Below are positions 1 to 5,568 of a stretch of DNA of 7,311 nucleotides, in pieces (positions within the stretch are counted from its first letter, which is position 1; each line of letters opens with the position of its first letter). Origin of the DNA: Acidimicrobiales bacterium (GTDB lineage Bacteria > Actinomycetota > Acidimicrobiia > Acidimicrobiales > Acidimicrobilacustridaceae). The DNA lies in contig JALRFT010000345.1 in NCBI GenBank assembly GCA_023261915.1, forward strand, positions 1 to 7,311, given 5' to 3'. The notes below the pieces were generated by a model that did no database searches, was not told where the DNA came from, and saw only the letters and a program-made list of their open reading frames with translations. Made by a program: the position numbers and the translations under genes.

Positions 1-122
1 GGCGTCGCCCGGCCCGTTGCCGCGGGAATCGTAGAGCATCCCCGGTGCGCAGTCCATCGGCCACGCCGCGCCCGCCGCGGCGGGCGCCCCGCGGGAGGGC
101 CGACCGGGCGAGCGCGGATTGC
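1..122. other. 5' segment unrelated to the following gatB coding sequence
   Basis: This stretch is open in the gatB frame but encodes an Arg/Pro/Ala-rich string with no GatB resemblance, where an intact gatB should encode the conserved YRYFPEPDL region. No other plus-strand frame supplies it. On the minus strand an ATG at 57-55 begins an open frame that leaves the window (MDCAPGMLYDSRGNGPGDA), with G or C in nearly every third codon position. It could be the start of a divergent gene, but I do not recognise it. The segment may be a genuine rearrangement junction or a chimeric contig end. Confidence 0.4.
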
Positions 123-686
123 TATGATGGTGGATTCCTCCGCGCCGCGCTCCCGCCTCTTCCAAGCGACCGGCGTCGCCGGTTGGCCGAGGCGGCGGGG
201 GTCCTCCCCGCAGAGGTGGCCCTGCATGTTGAACGCTCACTCGACTCGCTGGCGCTTGCCGCCATCGGGGCCGGTGCTGACCCTGCCCGGGTTCTCAACC
301 ACGTCGAGCACAACCTCGCCGTCGAAGGTGCGCACGATCTGGATCCTGCCGCGTTTGCCGAACTCGTGGCCATGGAGACTGGTGGCGAACTGACGGCCAC
401 CCAGGTGAAACAGGTCCTCGCCGACATGGTGACCACGGGCCGTGGTCCTCGTGACATTGCGTCCGAGCGAGGTTTTGAGGCCATGGACACGAGCGAACTC
501 GATGCGGCGCTCGACGCAGTCATCGCCGAGTTCTCTGACGACTGGGCTGCGTTCTGTGCCGCTGACGACCCGGGCAAGCGCAAGAAACTGACGGGTTTTT
601 TCACGGGGAAAGTCATGGCTGCGACCCAGGGTCGAGCCGATGGACGAGCAGTGGGTGAGGCGTTGGCCCGGCGCGCCGCCGGCTGA
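45..686 (+). CDS. gatB: GatB C-terminal part (Asp-tRNA(Asn)/Glu-tRNA(Gln) amidotransferase subunit B), 5' end missing or disrupted
   Basis: GatB is the glutamyl/aspartyl-tRNA-binding subunit of the GatCAB amidotransferase, which converts mischarged Glu-tRNA(Gln) or Asp-tRNA(Asn) to the correct aminoacyl-tRNA in the cytoplasm. Only the helical and tail (GatB/YqeY-type) domains are present. Homology begins near residue 28 of this frame (YDGGFLRAALPPLP). It continues through the helical region (ADPARVLNHVEHNLAV), TATQVKQVLADMV at 117-129, the GFEAMDTSEL segment at 143-152, and the tail FFTGKVMAATQGRADG at 185-200. Family members are near 480-500 residues, so the catalytic cradle domain is absent. 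Residues 1-27 do not look like GatB. The GTG at 45 is only the first available start, with no ribosome binding site I can see, and should not be trusted. The feature may be a remnant or the true 3' end of a gene cut by a contig junction. The family assignment is firm; the gene boundaries are not. Confidence 0.75.
   Translation: MRSPSATPRPPRRAPRGRADRASADCYDGGFLRAALPPLPSDRRRRLAEAAGVLPAEVALHVERSLDSLALAAIGAGADPARVLNHVEHNLAVEGAHDLDPAAFAELVAMETGGELTATQVKQVLADMVTTGRGPRDIASERGFEAMDTSELDAALDAVIAEFSDDWAAFCAADDPGKRKKLTGFFTGKVMAATQGRADGRAVGEALARRAAG
68..87. repeat. Perfect 20-bp GC-only palindrome
   Basis: The sequence GCGCCCGCCGCGGCGGGCGC equals its own reverse complement over all 20 bases. As RNA it would fold into an 8-bp hairpin with a CGCG loop. 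It lies between the possible minus-strand start at 57 and the beginning of GatB homology near 123. No T-rich tail follows on either side, so it does not look like an ordinary intrinsic terminator. Confidence 0.8.
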
Positions 687-775
687 GGCGGACAACCGAC
701 ATTGCGGTCACCCGTGGCCTACCATGCCTCCATCGACGGGTCCGGATGGTCCTGTCCTGACACGGAGGGGTGCCC

Positions 776-1285
776 ATGCAGGGTTCTCGCAAGTACATCC
801 TGGCGCTCGTCGCCTCGTTCGCTCTGCTGGTCGCAGCCTGTGGCGGGGGTTCCAGCGAGTCGGCCAACAACACCTCGTCGGAGGGCAGTAACTCATCGGG
901 CTCGGAGAGCAACTCGTCTGGTTCCACTGGGAATCGCGATCTCGGGGACATCTCGGTCGGCTCGTTCAGCGGTTCCATTGAGGACTGTCTGGCGCTGAGC
1001 GTCTCGGTCGCCTCAGTCGGTCTCCTTGGCGTCGCCGATGCCCTCGGCGGCATTTCGGGTATCAGCGAGTCGGATATCAACGAAGCCGAGCAGGCCCTGT
1101 CGGAACTCGAAGCCTCGATTCCGAGTGAGCTCGAGTCGCAGTTCAACACCATTCGTGACGCCTATGAGAACGGGCTGTCCTTTGAGGACCCCGAGGTTGA
1201 TGCGGCGTTCACCGACATCTCGACGTTCCTCGAAAAGGAGTGTTCGGATTTCGGCGTCGGTGATCTCGAAGGTCTCGGCGGCTGA
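776..1285 (+). CDS. Small acidic lipoprotein, function unknown
   Basis: A 169-residue exported lipoprotein. The signal peptide has a short basic n-region (QGSRK), a hydrophobic core (about 8-19) and the lipobox V-A-A-C, with the lipidated cysteine at residue 22. A Gly/Ser/Asn/Glu low-complexity linker follows (about 23-54), then an acidic, mostly helical domain (about 55-169). Two further cysteines, C71 and C156, could form a disulfide outside the membrane. The ATG at 776 is chosen because GGAGG at 764-768 sits 7 nt upstream; the in-frame GTG at 770 would overlap that site. I recognise no domain family. The gene lies 89 nt after gatB and before an Eis-like acetyltransferase, with no clear operon link to either. 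A surface or periplasm-equivalent role follows from the lipobox, but its ligand cannot be inferred. Confidence 0.85.
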   Translation: MQGSRKYILALVASFALLVAACGGGSSESANNTSSEGSNSSGSESNSSGSTGNRDLGDISVGSFSGSIEDCLALSVSVASVGLLGVADALGGISGISESDINEAEQALSELEASIPSELESQFNTIRDAYENGLSFEDPEVDAAFTDISTFLEKECSDFGVGDLEGLGG

Positions 1286-1306
1286 TTCCTGGTTTTTGCG
1301 AGGGCG

Positions 1307-1337
1307 GGGCGGGCTGCGGTCCGTCTCGCCCTTGTCG
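1307..1337 (+). terminator. Possible weak terminator after the lipoprotein gene
   Basis: GGGCGGG at 1307-1313 pairs with CTCGCCC at 1325-1331 (six Watson-Crick pairs and one G-T), with an 11-nt loop and only a short TTGTCG tail. The tail is poor for an intrinsic terminator, and it coincides with the candidate -35 of the next gene. Confidence 0.25.
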
Positions 1338-1362
1338 CGTCCGGGCTCAGGTCACCTAGCGT
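1332..1362 (+). promoter_or_regulatory. Candidate leaderless promoter of the GNAT gene
   Basis: TTGTCG (1332-1337) and TAGCGT (1357-1362) are separated by 19 nt. The -10-like hexamer ends 6 nt before the GTG start at 1369, which would put the transcript start at or next to the start codon. No Shine-Dalgarno sequence precedes the GTG, consistent with leaderless translation. Confidence 0.45.
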
Positions 1363-1368
1363 GGCCAC

Positions 1369-2607
1369 GTGGACAACATCACGATCGGTCCTCTTGCCCC
1401 CGGGCGGTGGCTTGATTCCTTTGAGGTTTCGCGTATCGGCTTCGGTGATCGGGTTGCCCCGGAGGTCGCCGAGGCCGAGCATCAGGTGTTGGTCGACGAC
1501 CGGCTGGTCGTCGCCACCGAAGGTGGTCCTGACGGCAACCTCGTAGGGACGTGCGGGTCGTATCCCTTTGCGATGACCGTGCCCGGTGGAGGGTCGATAC
1601 CGGTGGCCGGAGTCACCAATGTCGGGGTGTTGCCGACCCATCGACGTCGTGGCATCTTTCGCCGGCTCATGCAGCGCCAGCATGACGACTTCGCCGCTGG
1701 CGGTGTGCCGGTGGCTGTGCTCAACGCTTCAGACGCCAGCATCTACGGGCGGATCGGCTACGGGATGGCCTCCCGCTGGAACCTTGTCCGCGTCCGCAGT
1801 GGCGCTGCGTTCCACACCGCCGCTCCCACGCGGGACCTGCGGATGATGCGGAGCGCCGACGCCACCGAAGTGCTGCCGGCTCTCTACGAGGCCGCACGGC
1901 CGGTGCGGCCCGGCACCATGTCACGTAGCGCCGCGTGGTGGGAGATGCTGCTGGGTCCCACGGAGATGTGGAAGGGCGGCGGGCACTACGAGGTGGTGGT
2001 TGCCGGCCCCGACGGTGACGACCCCGGTGGCTACGCCCTCTACCGTTCCTCGAGTCTCAACGTCGATCCCTTCGCCGAGCAGCTGGGCGTCGTGGTCCGT
2101 GAGGTGGTGGCGGCCACCCCGGCCACCCACGCCGCCCTCTGGCGCTATCTCCTTGACATCGACCTCGTCCAGACCGTCGAGGCCCGCCTCGCCGAGGATG
2201 ATCCCCTTCTGTGGCACCTCGTTGATCCCCGGGCGCTCGGCCCTCAGGGGTCGGGGGACTATCTCTTCGTCCGCATCCTCGATGTGCCCGTTGCGCTCTG
2301 CGCGCGTTCCTACTCCGCTGACATCGACATCGTGATGGGGGTGAGCGACCATTTCCGTCCCGACGGGGCTGCCGCCGGATCCTTTCGGCTGCAGGCAGGC
2401 CCTGGAGGTGCTTCATGTGAGCCGACAACGGCCGAACCAGATGTCGTGATGGGTGTCGACGCCCTCGGGTCCCTTTATCTCGGCGGGGTAGATGCCCGAG
2501 TGCTGGCCGCTGCGGGACGGGTGGGCGGACGCTCCCCGGCCGTTATCGACGCCGTCGCCCGGGCCTTTCGTTCCTCGCCGGCACCGTTCTGCGCCACCCA
2601 TTTCTGA
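1369..2607 (+). CDS. Eis-family GNAT N-acetyltransferase
   Basis: A 412-residue cytoplasmic acetyl-CoA-dependent N-acetyltransferase of the Eis type (tandem GNAT folds plus a C-terminal sterol-carrier-like domain), a group including the mycobacterial aminoglycoside and lysine acetyltransferase Eis. The first GNAT domain shows the acetyl-CoA pyrophosphate loop VGVLPTHRRRGIFRRLM at 85-101. The segment ASDASIYGRIGYG follows, with Tyr126 matching the general-acid Tyr of Eis in context and in number. The second GNAT half spans about 150-285. From DPRALGPQGSGDYLFVRILD (287-306) onward it matches the SCP2-like domain. The chain ends in ...CATHF; a C-terminal phenylalanine carboxylate acts as general base in Eis, so the terminal Phe412 supports a working enzyme. 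Length is normal for the family. The GTG start is leaderless (TAGCGT 6 nt upstream). The substrate is unknown, and antibiotic acetylation should not be assumed. Confidence 0.88.
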   Translation: MDNITIGPLAPGRWLDSFEVSRIGFGDRVAPEVAEAEHQVLVDDRLVVATEGGPDGNLVGTCGSYPFAMTVPGGGSIPVAGVTNVGVLPTHRRRGIFRRLMQRQHDDFAAGGVPVAVLNASDASIYGRIGYGMASRWNLVRVRSGAAFHTAAPTRDLRMMRSADATEVLPALYEAARPVRPGTMSRSAAWWEMLLGPTEMWKGGGHYEVVVAGPDGDDPGGYALYRSSSLNVDPFAEQLGVVVREVVAATPATHAALWRYLLDIDLVQTVEARLAEDDPLLWHLVDPRALGPQGSGDYLFVRILDVPVALCARSYSADIDIVMGVSDHFRPDGAAAGSFRLQAGPGGASCEPTTAEPDVVMGVDALGSLYLGGVDARVLAAAGRVGGRSPAVIDAVARAFRSSPAPFCATHF

Positions 2608-2636
2608 GCGACCGCGCCTTGCCGGTTCGAGTGGGT

Positions 2637-2642
2637 CATGAT
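2637..2642 (+). promoter_or_regulatory. Possible -10 box for the 50-residue gene
   Basis: CATGAT matches TATAAT at four of six positions and lies 45 nt before the start codon. No convincing -35 is found at normal spacing, so this is tentative. Confidence 0.2.
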
Positions 2643-2686
2643 GGTGGGACAAGCAGTTGGATCTGTTCTGGTGTGAGAGGTGATTG

Positions 2687-2839
2687 ATGTCCATCGGCAA
2701 GTTCCGCTCGGGGTTGTACAAACTGGCTCGCTCCCTTGGTGATGTGAACGCCGTGAAGCGGGGCACCGTTGGCAAGCGAGTCGGTCGTCGCATCACGGGC
2801 CGAGCCACCGGTCGGGCCCTCGGCAAGTTGTTCCGCTGA
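2687..2839 (+). CDS. 50-residue highly basic small protein
   Basis: Translation from the ATG at 2687 gives 50 residues (starting MSIGKFRSGLYKLARSLGDV and ending ATGRALGKLFR) with about fourteen Arg/Lys and only one Asp. An excellent ribosome binding site, AGAGGTGA at 2676-2683, fixes the start. The C-terminal half alternates small residues with Arg/Lys (VGRRITGRATGRALGK), suggesting an amphipathic helix that could bind nucleic acid or membrane. The pattern K..R.LGDV.AV..G....R...R..GR..G is reminiscent of short uncharacterised basic proteins seen in various bacteria; this comes from memory and is not a family assignment. It sits 79 nt after the GNAT gene and 42 nt before ilvD, on the same strand. 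Third-position GC bias and the strong binding site make it very probably expressed. Function is unknown. Confidence 0.72.
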   Translation: MSIGKFRSGLYKLARSLGDVNAVKRGTVGKRVGRRITGRATGRALGKLFR

Positions 2840-2845
2840 CGGCTT

Positions 2846-2874
2846 CGTCCCCGCCAAGGGACGGGACGTAGGCT
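2846..2874 (+). promoter_or_regulatory. ilvD promoter region: dyad plus -10 box
   Basis: TAGGCT at 2869-2874 ends 7 nt before the ilvD ATG at 2882, giving a leaderless arrangement with no Shine-Dalgarno sequence. Just upstream is a perfect 6-bp inverted repeat, CGTCCC (2846-2851) and GGGACG (2858-2863), and GGGACG is repeated at 2863-2868. The dyad covers the expected -35 and spacer, a normal place for an operator or activator site. No regulator can be named. Confidence 0.4.
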
Positions 2875-2881
2875 GTCGGCC

Positions 2882-4561
2882 ATGACGAACCCGATGAAGC
2901 CCCGTTCTCATGAGGTCACCGACGGCCCTGGTCGGGCCCCCGCGCGTGCCATGTTGCGCGCCGTGGGCATGGGTGACGACGACTGGGACAAGGCGCAGAT
3001 TGGTGTGTGCTCGTCGTGGAACGAGGTCACACCGTGCAACCTCCCCCTCGACCGACTGGCCAAGCGCGCCAAGCAGGGCGTACGCGATGCCGGGGCGTTC
3101 CCCATCGAGTTCGTCACCATTGCCGTGAGTGACGGCATCTCCATGGGCCACGAAGGCATGCGGGCGTCCCTCGTGAGCCGGGAAGTGATTGCCGACTCGG
3201 TGGAGACGGTGATGCACGCCGAACGCTTCGACGCCCTCGTGACCTTCGCCGGGTGCGACAAGAGTCTCCCGGGCATGCTGATGGCCGCCGCCCGGCTCGA
3301 CCTCCCGAGCGTGTTCCTCTACGGCGGATCGATCCTGCCCGGCGAGCTCGACGGCGAAGCCCTCGACATCGTCAGCGTGTTCGAGGCTGTCGGGGCCCAC
3401 GCCACTGGTGCCATCGACGACGAGCAGCTTCGGGCCATTGAGTGCGGTGCGTGCCCCTCGGAGGGTTCGTGTGCCGGCATGTTCACCGCCAACACCATGG
3501 CCGCAGTGGCTGAGGCGCTGGGGATGGCGCTGCCCGGGTCGGCGTCTGCTCCTGCCCCCGACAGTCGTCGTGACGACTACGCGTATGCCAGCGGCACCGC
3601 CGTCGTTGACCTGTTGCGCAACGGCATCACTCCTCGCCAGATCTTGACCAAGGAGGCGTTCGAGAACGCCATTGCGGTGGTGAATGCCCTCGGAGGGTCG
3701 ACCAACGCCGTGTTGCACCTGCTGGCGATCGCCACCGAAGCCGGTGTGCCCCTCGACCTCGACGACTTCAACCGGGTGGCCGCCCGCGTGCCCCACATCG
3801 CCGACACCAAGCCGCACGGCAAGTACCACATGGTCGATCTCGACCGGGTGGGTGGTGTGCCGATGGTCATGAAGGCGCTGCTCGATGCCGGTTTGCTGCA
3901 CGGCAACGTCATGACCGTCACCGGACGGACGATGGCCGAGAACCTTGCGGCGCTCGACCCACCCGGTCCTGACGGCGAGGTGGTCCGGCCCGTGTCGGAC
4001 CCCATCCACCCCATCGGCGGCATCGCCGTCCTCACCGGATCCCTGGCCCCCAAGGGGTCGGTGGTCAAGGTGGCGGGCATCGACTTCACCCGGTTCGAGG
4101 GAACCGCTCGGGTCTTCGACGGTGAGCAGGAAGCCATGGACGAGATCCTCGCCGGCACCATCAAGCCCGGTGACGTACTCGTCATCCGCTATGAGGGACC
4201 CAAGGGTGGTCCCGGGATGCGGGAAATGTTGGCGGTGACCGGTGCGCTCAAGGGCGCCGGTCGGGGGGCGGACACCGCCCTCATCACCGATGGGCGATTC
4301 TCAGGTGGCACCCACGGATTCTGCATTGGTCACGTCGCCCCCGAGGCGGTGGATGGTGGCCCAATCTCCCTCGTGCACGACGGGGACCGCATCATCATCG
4401 ATGTCGACACCCACTCCATTGACCTCCTCGTCGACGAGGCCGAACTCGATCGCCGCCGGGCGCTCGTCGTTCATCCCGAACCGCGCTACACGACGGGTGT
4501 GCTCGCCAAGTTCGCTCGTCTGGTGCAGGGGGCCGAGCGGGGTGCGGTCACCTCGGCGTGA
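2882..4561 (+). CDS. ilvD: Dihydroxy-acid dehydratase
   Basis: IlvD dehydrates 2,3-dihydroxy-3-methylbutanoate and 2,3-dihydroxy-3-methylpentanoate to the 2-oxo acids that precede valine/leucine and isoleucine, in the cytoplasm. The 559-residue length is normal for the family. Visible signatures are the three Fe-S cysteines C52 (TPCN), C125 (AGCDKSLPG) and C197 (EGSCAGMFTANTM). The metal-binding region SDGISMGHEGM lies at 83-93, Lys127 follows C125 and D126 and is the position of the carbamylated lysine in the family, and the active-site motif GRFSGGTHGFCIGHVAPEA lies near the C-terminus. The N-terminus (MKPRSHEVTDGPGRAPARAM) is typical, supporting the ATG at 2882, which is leaderless. All expected catalytic residues are present, so it should be active. 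It is expressed separately from ilvB, about 1.8 kb away. Its last 14 bases overlap the end of the convergent yaaA gene. Confidence 0.97.
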   Translation: MTNPMKPRSHEVTDGPGRAPARAMLRAVGMGDDDWDKAQIGVCSSWNEVTPCNLPLDRLAKRAKQGVRDAGAFPIEFVTIAVSDGISMGHEGMRASLVSREVIADSVETVMHAERFDALVTFAGCDKSLPGMLMAAARLDLPSVFLYGGSILPGELDGEALDIVSVFEAVGAHATGAIDDEQLRAIECGACPSEGSCAGMFTANTMAAVAEALGMALPGSASAPAPDSRRDDYAYASGTAVVDLLRNGITPRQILTKEAFENAIAVVNALGGSTNAVLHLLAIATEAGVPLDLDDFNRVAARVPHIADTKPHGKYHMVDLDRVGGVPMVMKALLDAGLLHGNVMTVTGRTMAENLAALDPPGPDGEVVRPVSDPIHPIGGIAVLTGSLAPKGSVVKVAGIDFTRFEGTARVFDGEQEAMDEILAGTIKPGDVLVIRYEGPKGGPGMREMLAVTGALKGAGRGADTALITDGRFSGGTHGFCIGHVAPEAVDGGPISLVHDGDRIIIDVDTHSIDLLVDEAELDRRRALVVHPEPRYTTGVLAKFARLVQGAERGAVTSA

Positions 4562-5270
4562 CCGTGAAACCACCGACGTGGTGGTTGCCATCCAGCAGGG
4601 CGAGGACGGCTTTGGGTCCCGAGGCAGTAACGAGTTGTCGGGCGAGGAGTCCCTTGGCCGCTTTGGCGGCGTGGCCGGCCTTGCGCCCCGCCTCGTCGAC
4701 GAGATCAACCCGCACGAGGGTGTAGCGGTCAGGTTCGGGCTCCCACGCTGCGGCGTGCTCTGCGGGTAGGAGGTCGACGACGAGGCCGCCCGCCCCGAGG
4801 TCGTTGATGGCCGGCGAAATGAGGGGTCGCCAGTGGGCGGCCACCTTGCCGATGTCCCCGAGGCCAACCGACATCTTCAGTCGGAAGTCGGGGAGCGGAT
4901 CGTCGATGCCGTTGAGGCCCGCGAGACCCGAGACGACGACGAGGCGATCGGTGGCGCGGCGACGGGCTGCGGTCGGCAGTGAGGCCACATCGAGGTGGTC
5001 CCAGACAACCCCGGTGAATCGCTGCCACGCCGGCAGGGTCGGCCCACCGACACACGTCGTGTTGGCAGCCTTGGCCCGTTCCAGATGGGCGCCGCCGACA
5101 CCGAGCAGGACTTGGTTCCCGCCGCCGACCGCAACGAGTGCCGACGCTACGGCCCGGCGGCCACGGCCGAGCGTGCGGCCGAACCGACCGGATGCCGGGT
5201 TCCACGGTGGGCGCCCTCCACCCGGAGCCTTGCCTTCGGAAGGGGGCAACAGGATGACGATGTTGGGCAC
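4548..5270 (-). CDS. yaaA: YaaA/UPF0246 family protein (peroxide stress)
   Basis: A 240-residue cytoplasmic protein of the YaaA (DUF328, UPF0246) family. In Escherichia coli YaaA limits oxidative DNA damage under peroxide stress by lowering free iron, and it can bind DNA. Family marks are the N-terminal strand with PPSEGKAPGG (9-18), the central SGLAGLNGIDDPLPDFRLKM (114-133), the HWRPLISPAIN segment (146-156), and the C-terminal AGHAAKAAKGLLARQL (198-213). Length is normal. The GTG start at 5270 gives the canonical N-terminus. It has no Shine-Dalgarno sequence but has CATCAT ending 6 nt upstream, consistent with leaderless expression. The gene is divergent from the small membrane gene at 5338 and convergent with ilvD. 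A role in oxidative stress would fit protection of the Fe-S enzyme IlvD, but adjacency is the only evidence for that link. Confidence 0.88.
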   Translation of the reverse strand: MPNIVILLPPSEGKAPGGGRPPWNPASGRFGRTLGRGRRAVASALVAVGGGNQVLLGVGGAHLERAKAANTTCVGGPTLPAWQRFTGVVWDHLDVASLPTAARRRATDRLVVVSGLAGLNGIDDPLPDFRLKMSVGLGDIGKVAAHWRPLISPAINDLGAGGLVVDLLPAEHAAAWEPEPDRYTLVRVDLVDEAGRKAGHAAKAAKGLLARQLVTASGPKAVLALLDGNHHVGGFTVTPR

Positions 5271-5276
5271 CGGGCG

Positions 5277-5331
5277 ATGATGCCACCCCTCAGGGGCCGT
5301 CGGTGGCGTTGCGAGTGTGCTCTGGCATCCT
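5277..5331. promoter_or_regulatory. Divergent promoter pair between yaaA and the small membrane gene
   Basis: Read in each direction of transcription, TGGCATCAT (minus, 5285-5277) and TGGCATCCT (plus, 5323-5331) each end 6 nt before a GTG start (5270 and 5338). The shared part forms a 7-bp inverted repeat, GATGCCA (5279-5285) and TGGCATC (5323-5329). Inside lie GCCACC (5282-5287) with GGTGGC (5302-5307), and CCCCTCAGGGG (5286-5296). I see no good -35 for either direction. The pattern supports matched leaderless promoters, possibly co-regulated. Confidence 0.45.
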
Positions 5332-5337
5332 TAGGGG

Positions 5338-5568
5338 GTGGACGACGGAGCGAATCACTTCGGCCAGCCTGAACGTCACGCCTTTGACCGTGGTGGTTCG
5401 GGAGGGGGTGACGGCGAACCCGTTCGTCCTCGTGGATGCCTGTTTGGTTGGTGGACCCCCGCCCACGACGAGACGGTGCGGGCCCGTCCTCCGGTGCAGG
5501 GGGTGGCCGCGCTCGGTCTCGTGATCGTGGTGGTATGTGTCCTGCTCTACTGGTTCGTGGCCCGCTGA
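5338..5568 (+). CDS. Small single-span membrane protein, function unknown
   Basis: A 76-residue protein with a soluble Gly-, Asp- and Arg-rich N-terminal part (1-54) and one C-terminal hydrophobic helix at about 55-74 (GVAALGLVIVVVCVLLYWFV) ending in Ala-Arg. This is a tail-anchored-like topology, and the Arg content of the N-terminal part favours that end staying in the cytoplasm. The GTG at 5338 is leaderless (CATCCT ends 6 nt upstream); there is no usable Shine-Dalgarno sequence, since the G-run at 5334-5337 abuts the start. It diverges from yaaA and overlaps the end of the opposing nucleotidyltransferase gene by 22 bases. I recognise no family. The transmembrane segment, promoter pattern and codon use support a real gene. 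Confidence 0.6.
   Translation: MDDGANHFGQPERHAFDRGGSGGGDGEPVRPRGCLFGWWTPAHDETVRARPPVQGVAALGLVIVVVCVLLYWFVAR

Noticed and set aside
120..128. TGCTATGAT, a near-consensus extended -10 box
   Set aside because: No suitable start follows in the GatB frame, and these bases read as codons C-Y-D at the beginning of GatB homology, so the resemblance is probably accidental.
676..691. CCGCC/GGCGG hairpin over the gatB stop codon as a terminator
   Set aside because: The stem is only 5 bp and no T-rich tail follows.
770..775. GTG at 770 as the lipoprotein start
   Set aside because: It overlaps the GGAGGGG ribosome binding site, which is ideally spaced for the ATG at 776.
613..1152. Long minus-strand open frame opposite the lipoprotein gene
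   Set aside because: It is a mirror of a well-supported gene with a lipobox and ribosome binding site; its translation is low-complexity and matches nothing.
2636..4009. 457-codon minus-strand open frame opposite ilvD
   Set aside because: It arises from the third-position GC bias of ilvD; the translation is rich in His, Arg and Gly with no recognisable domain.
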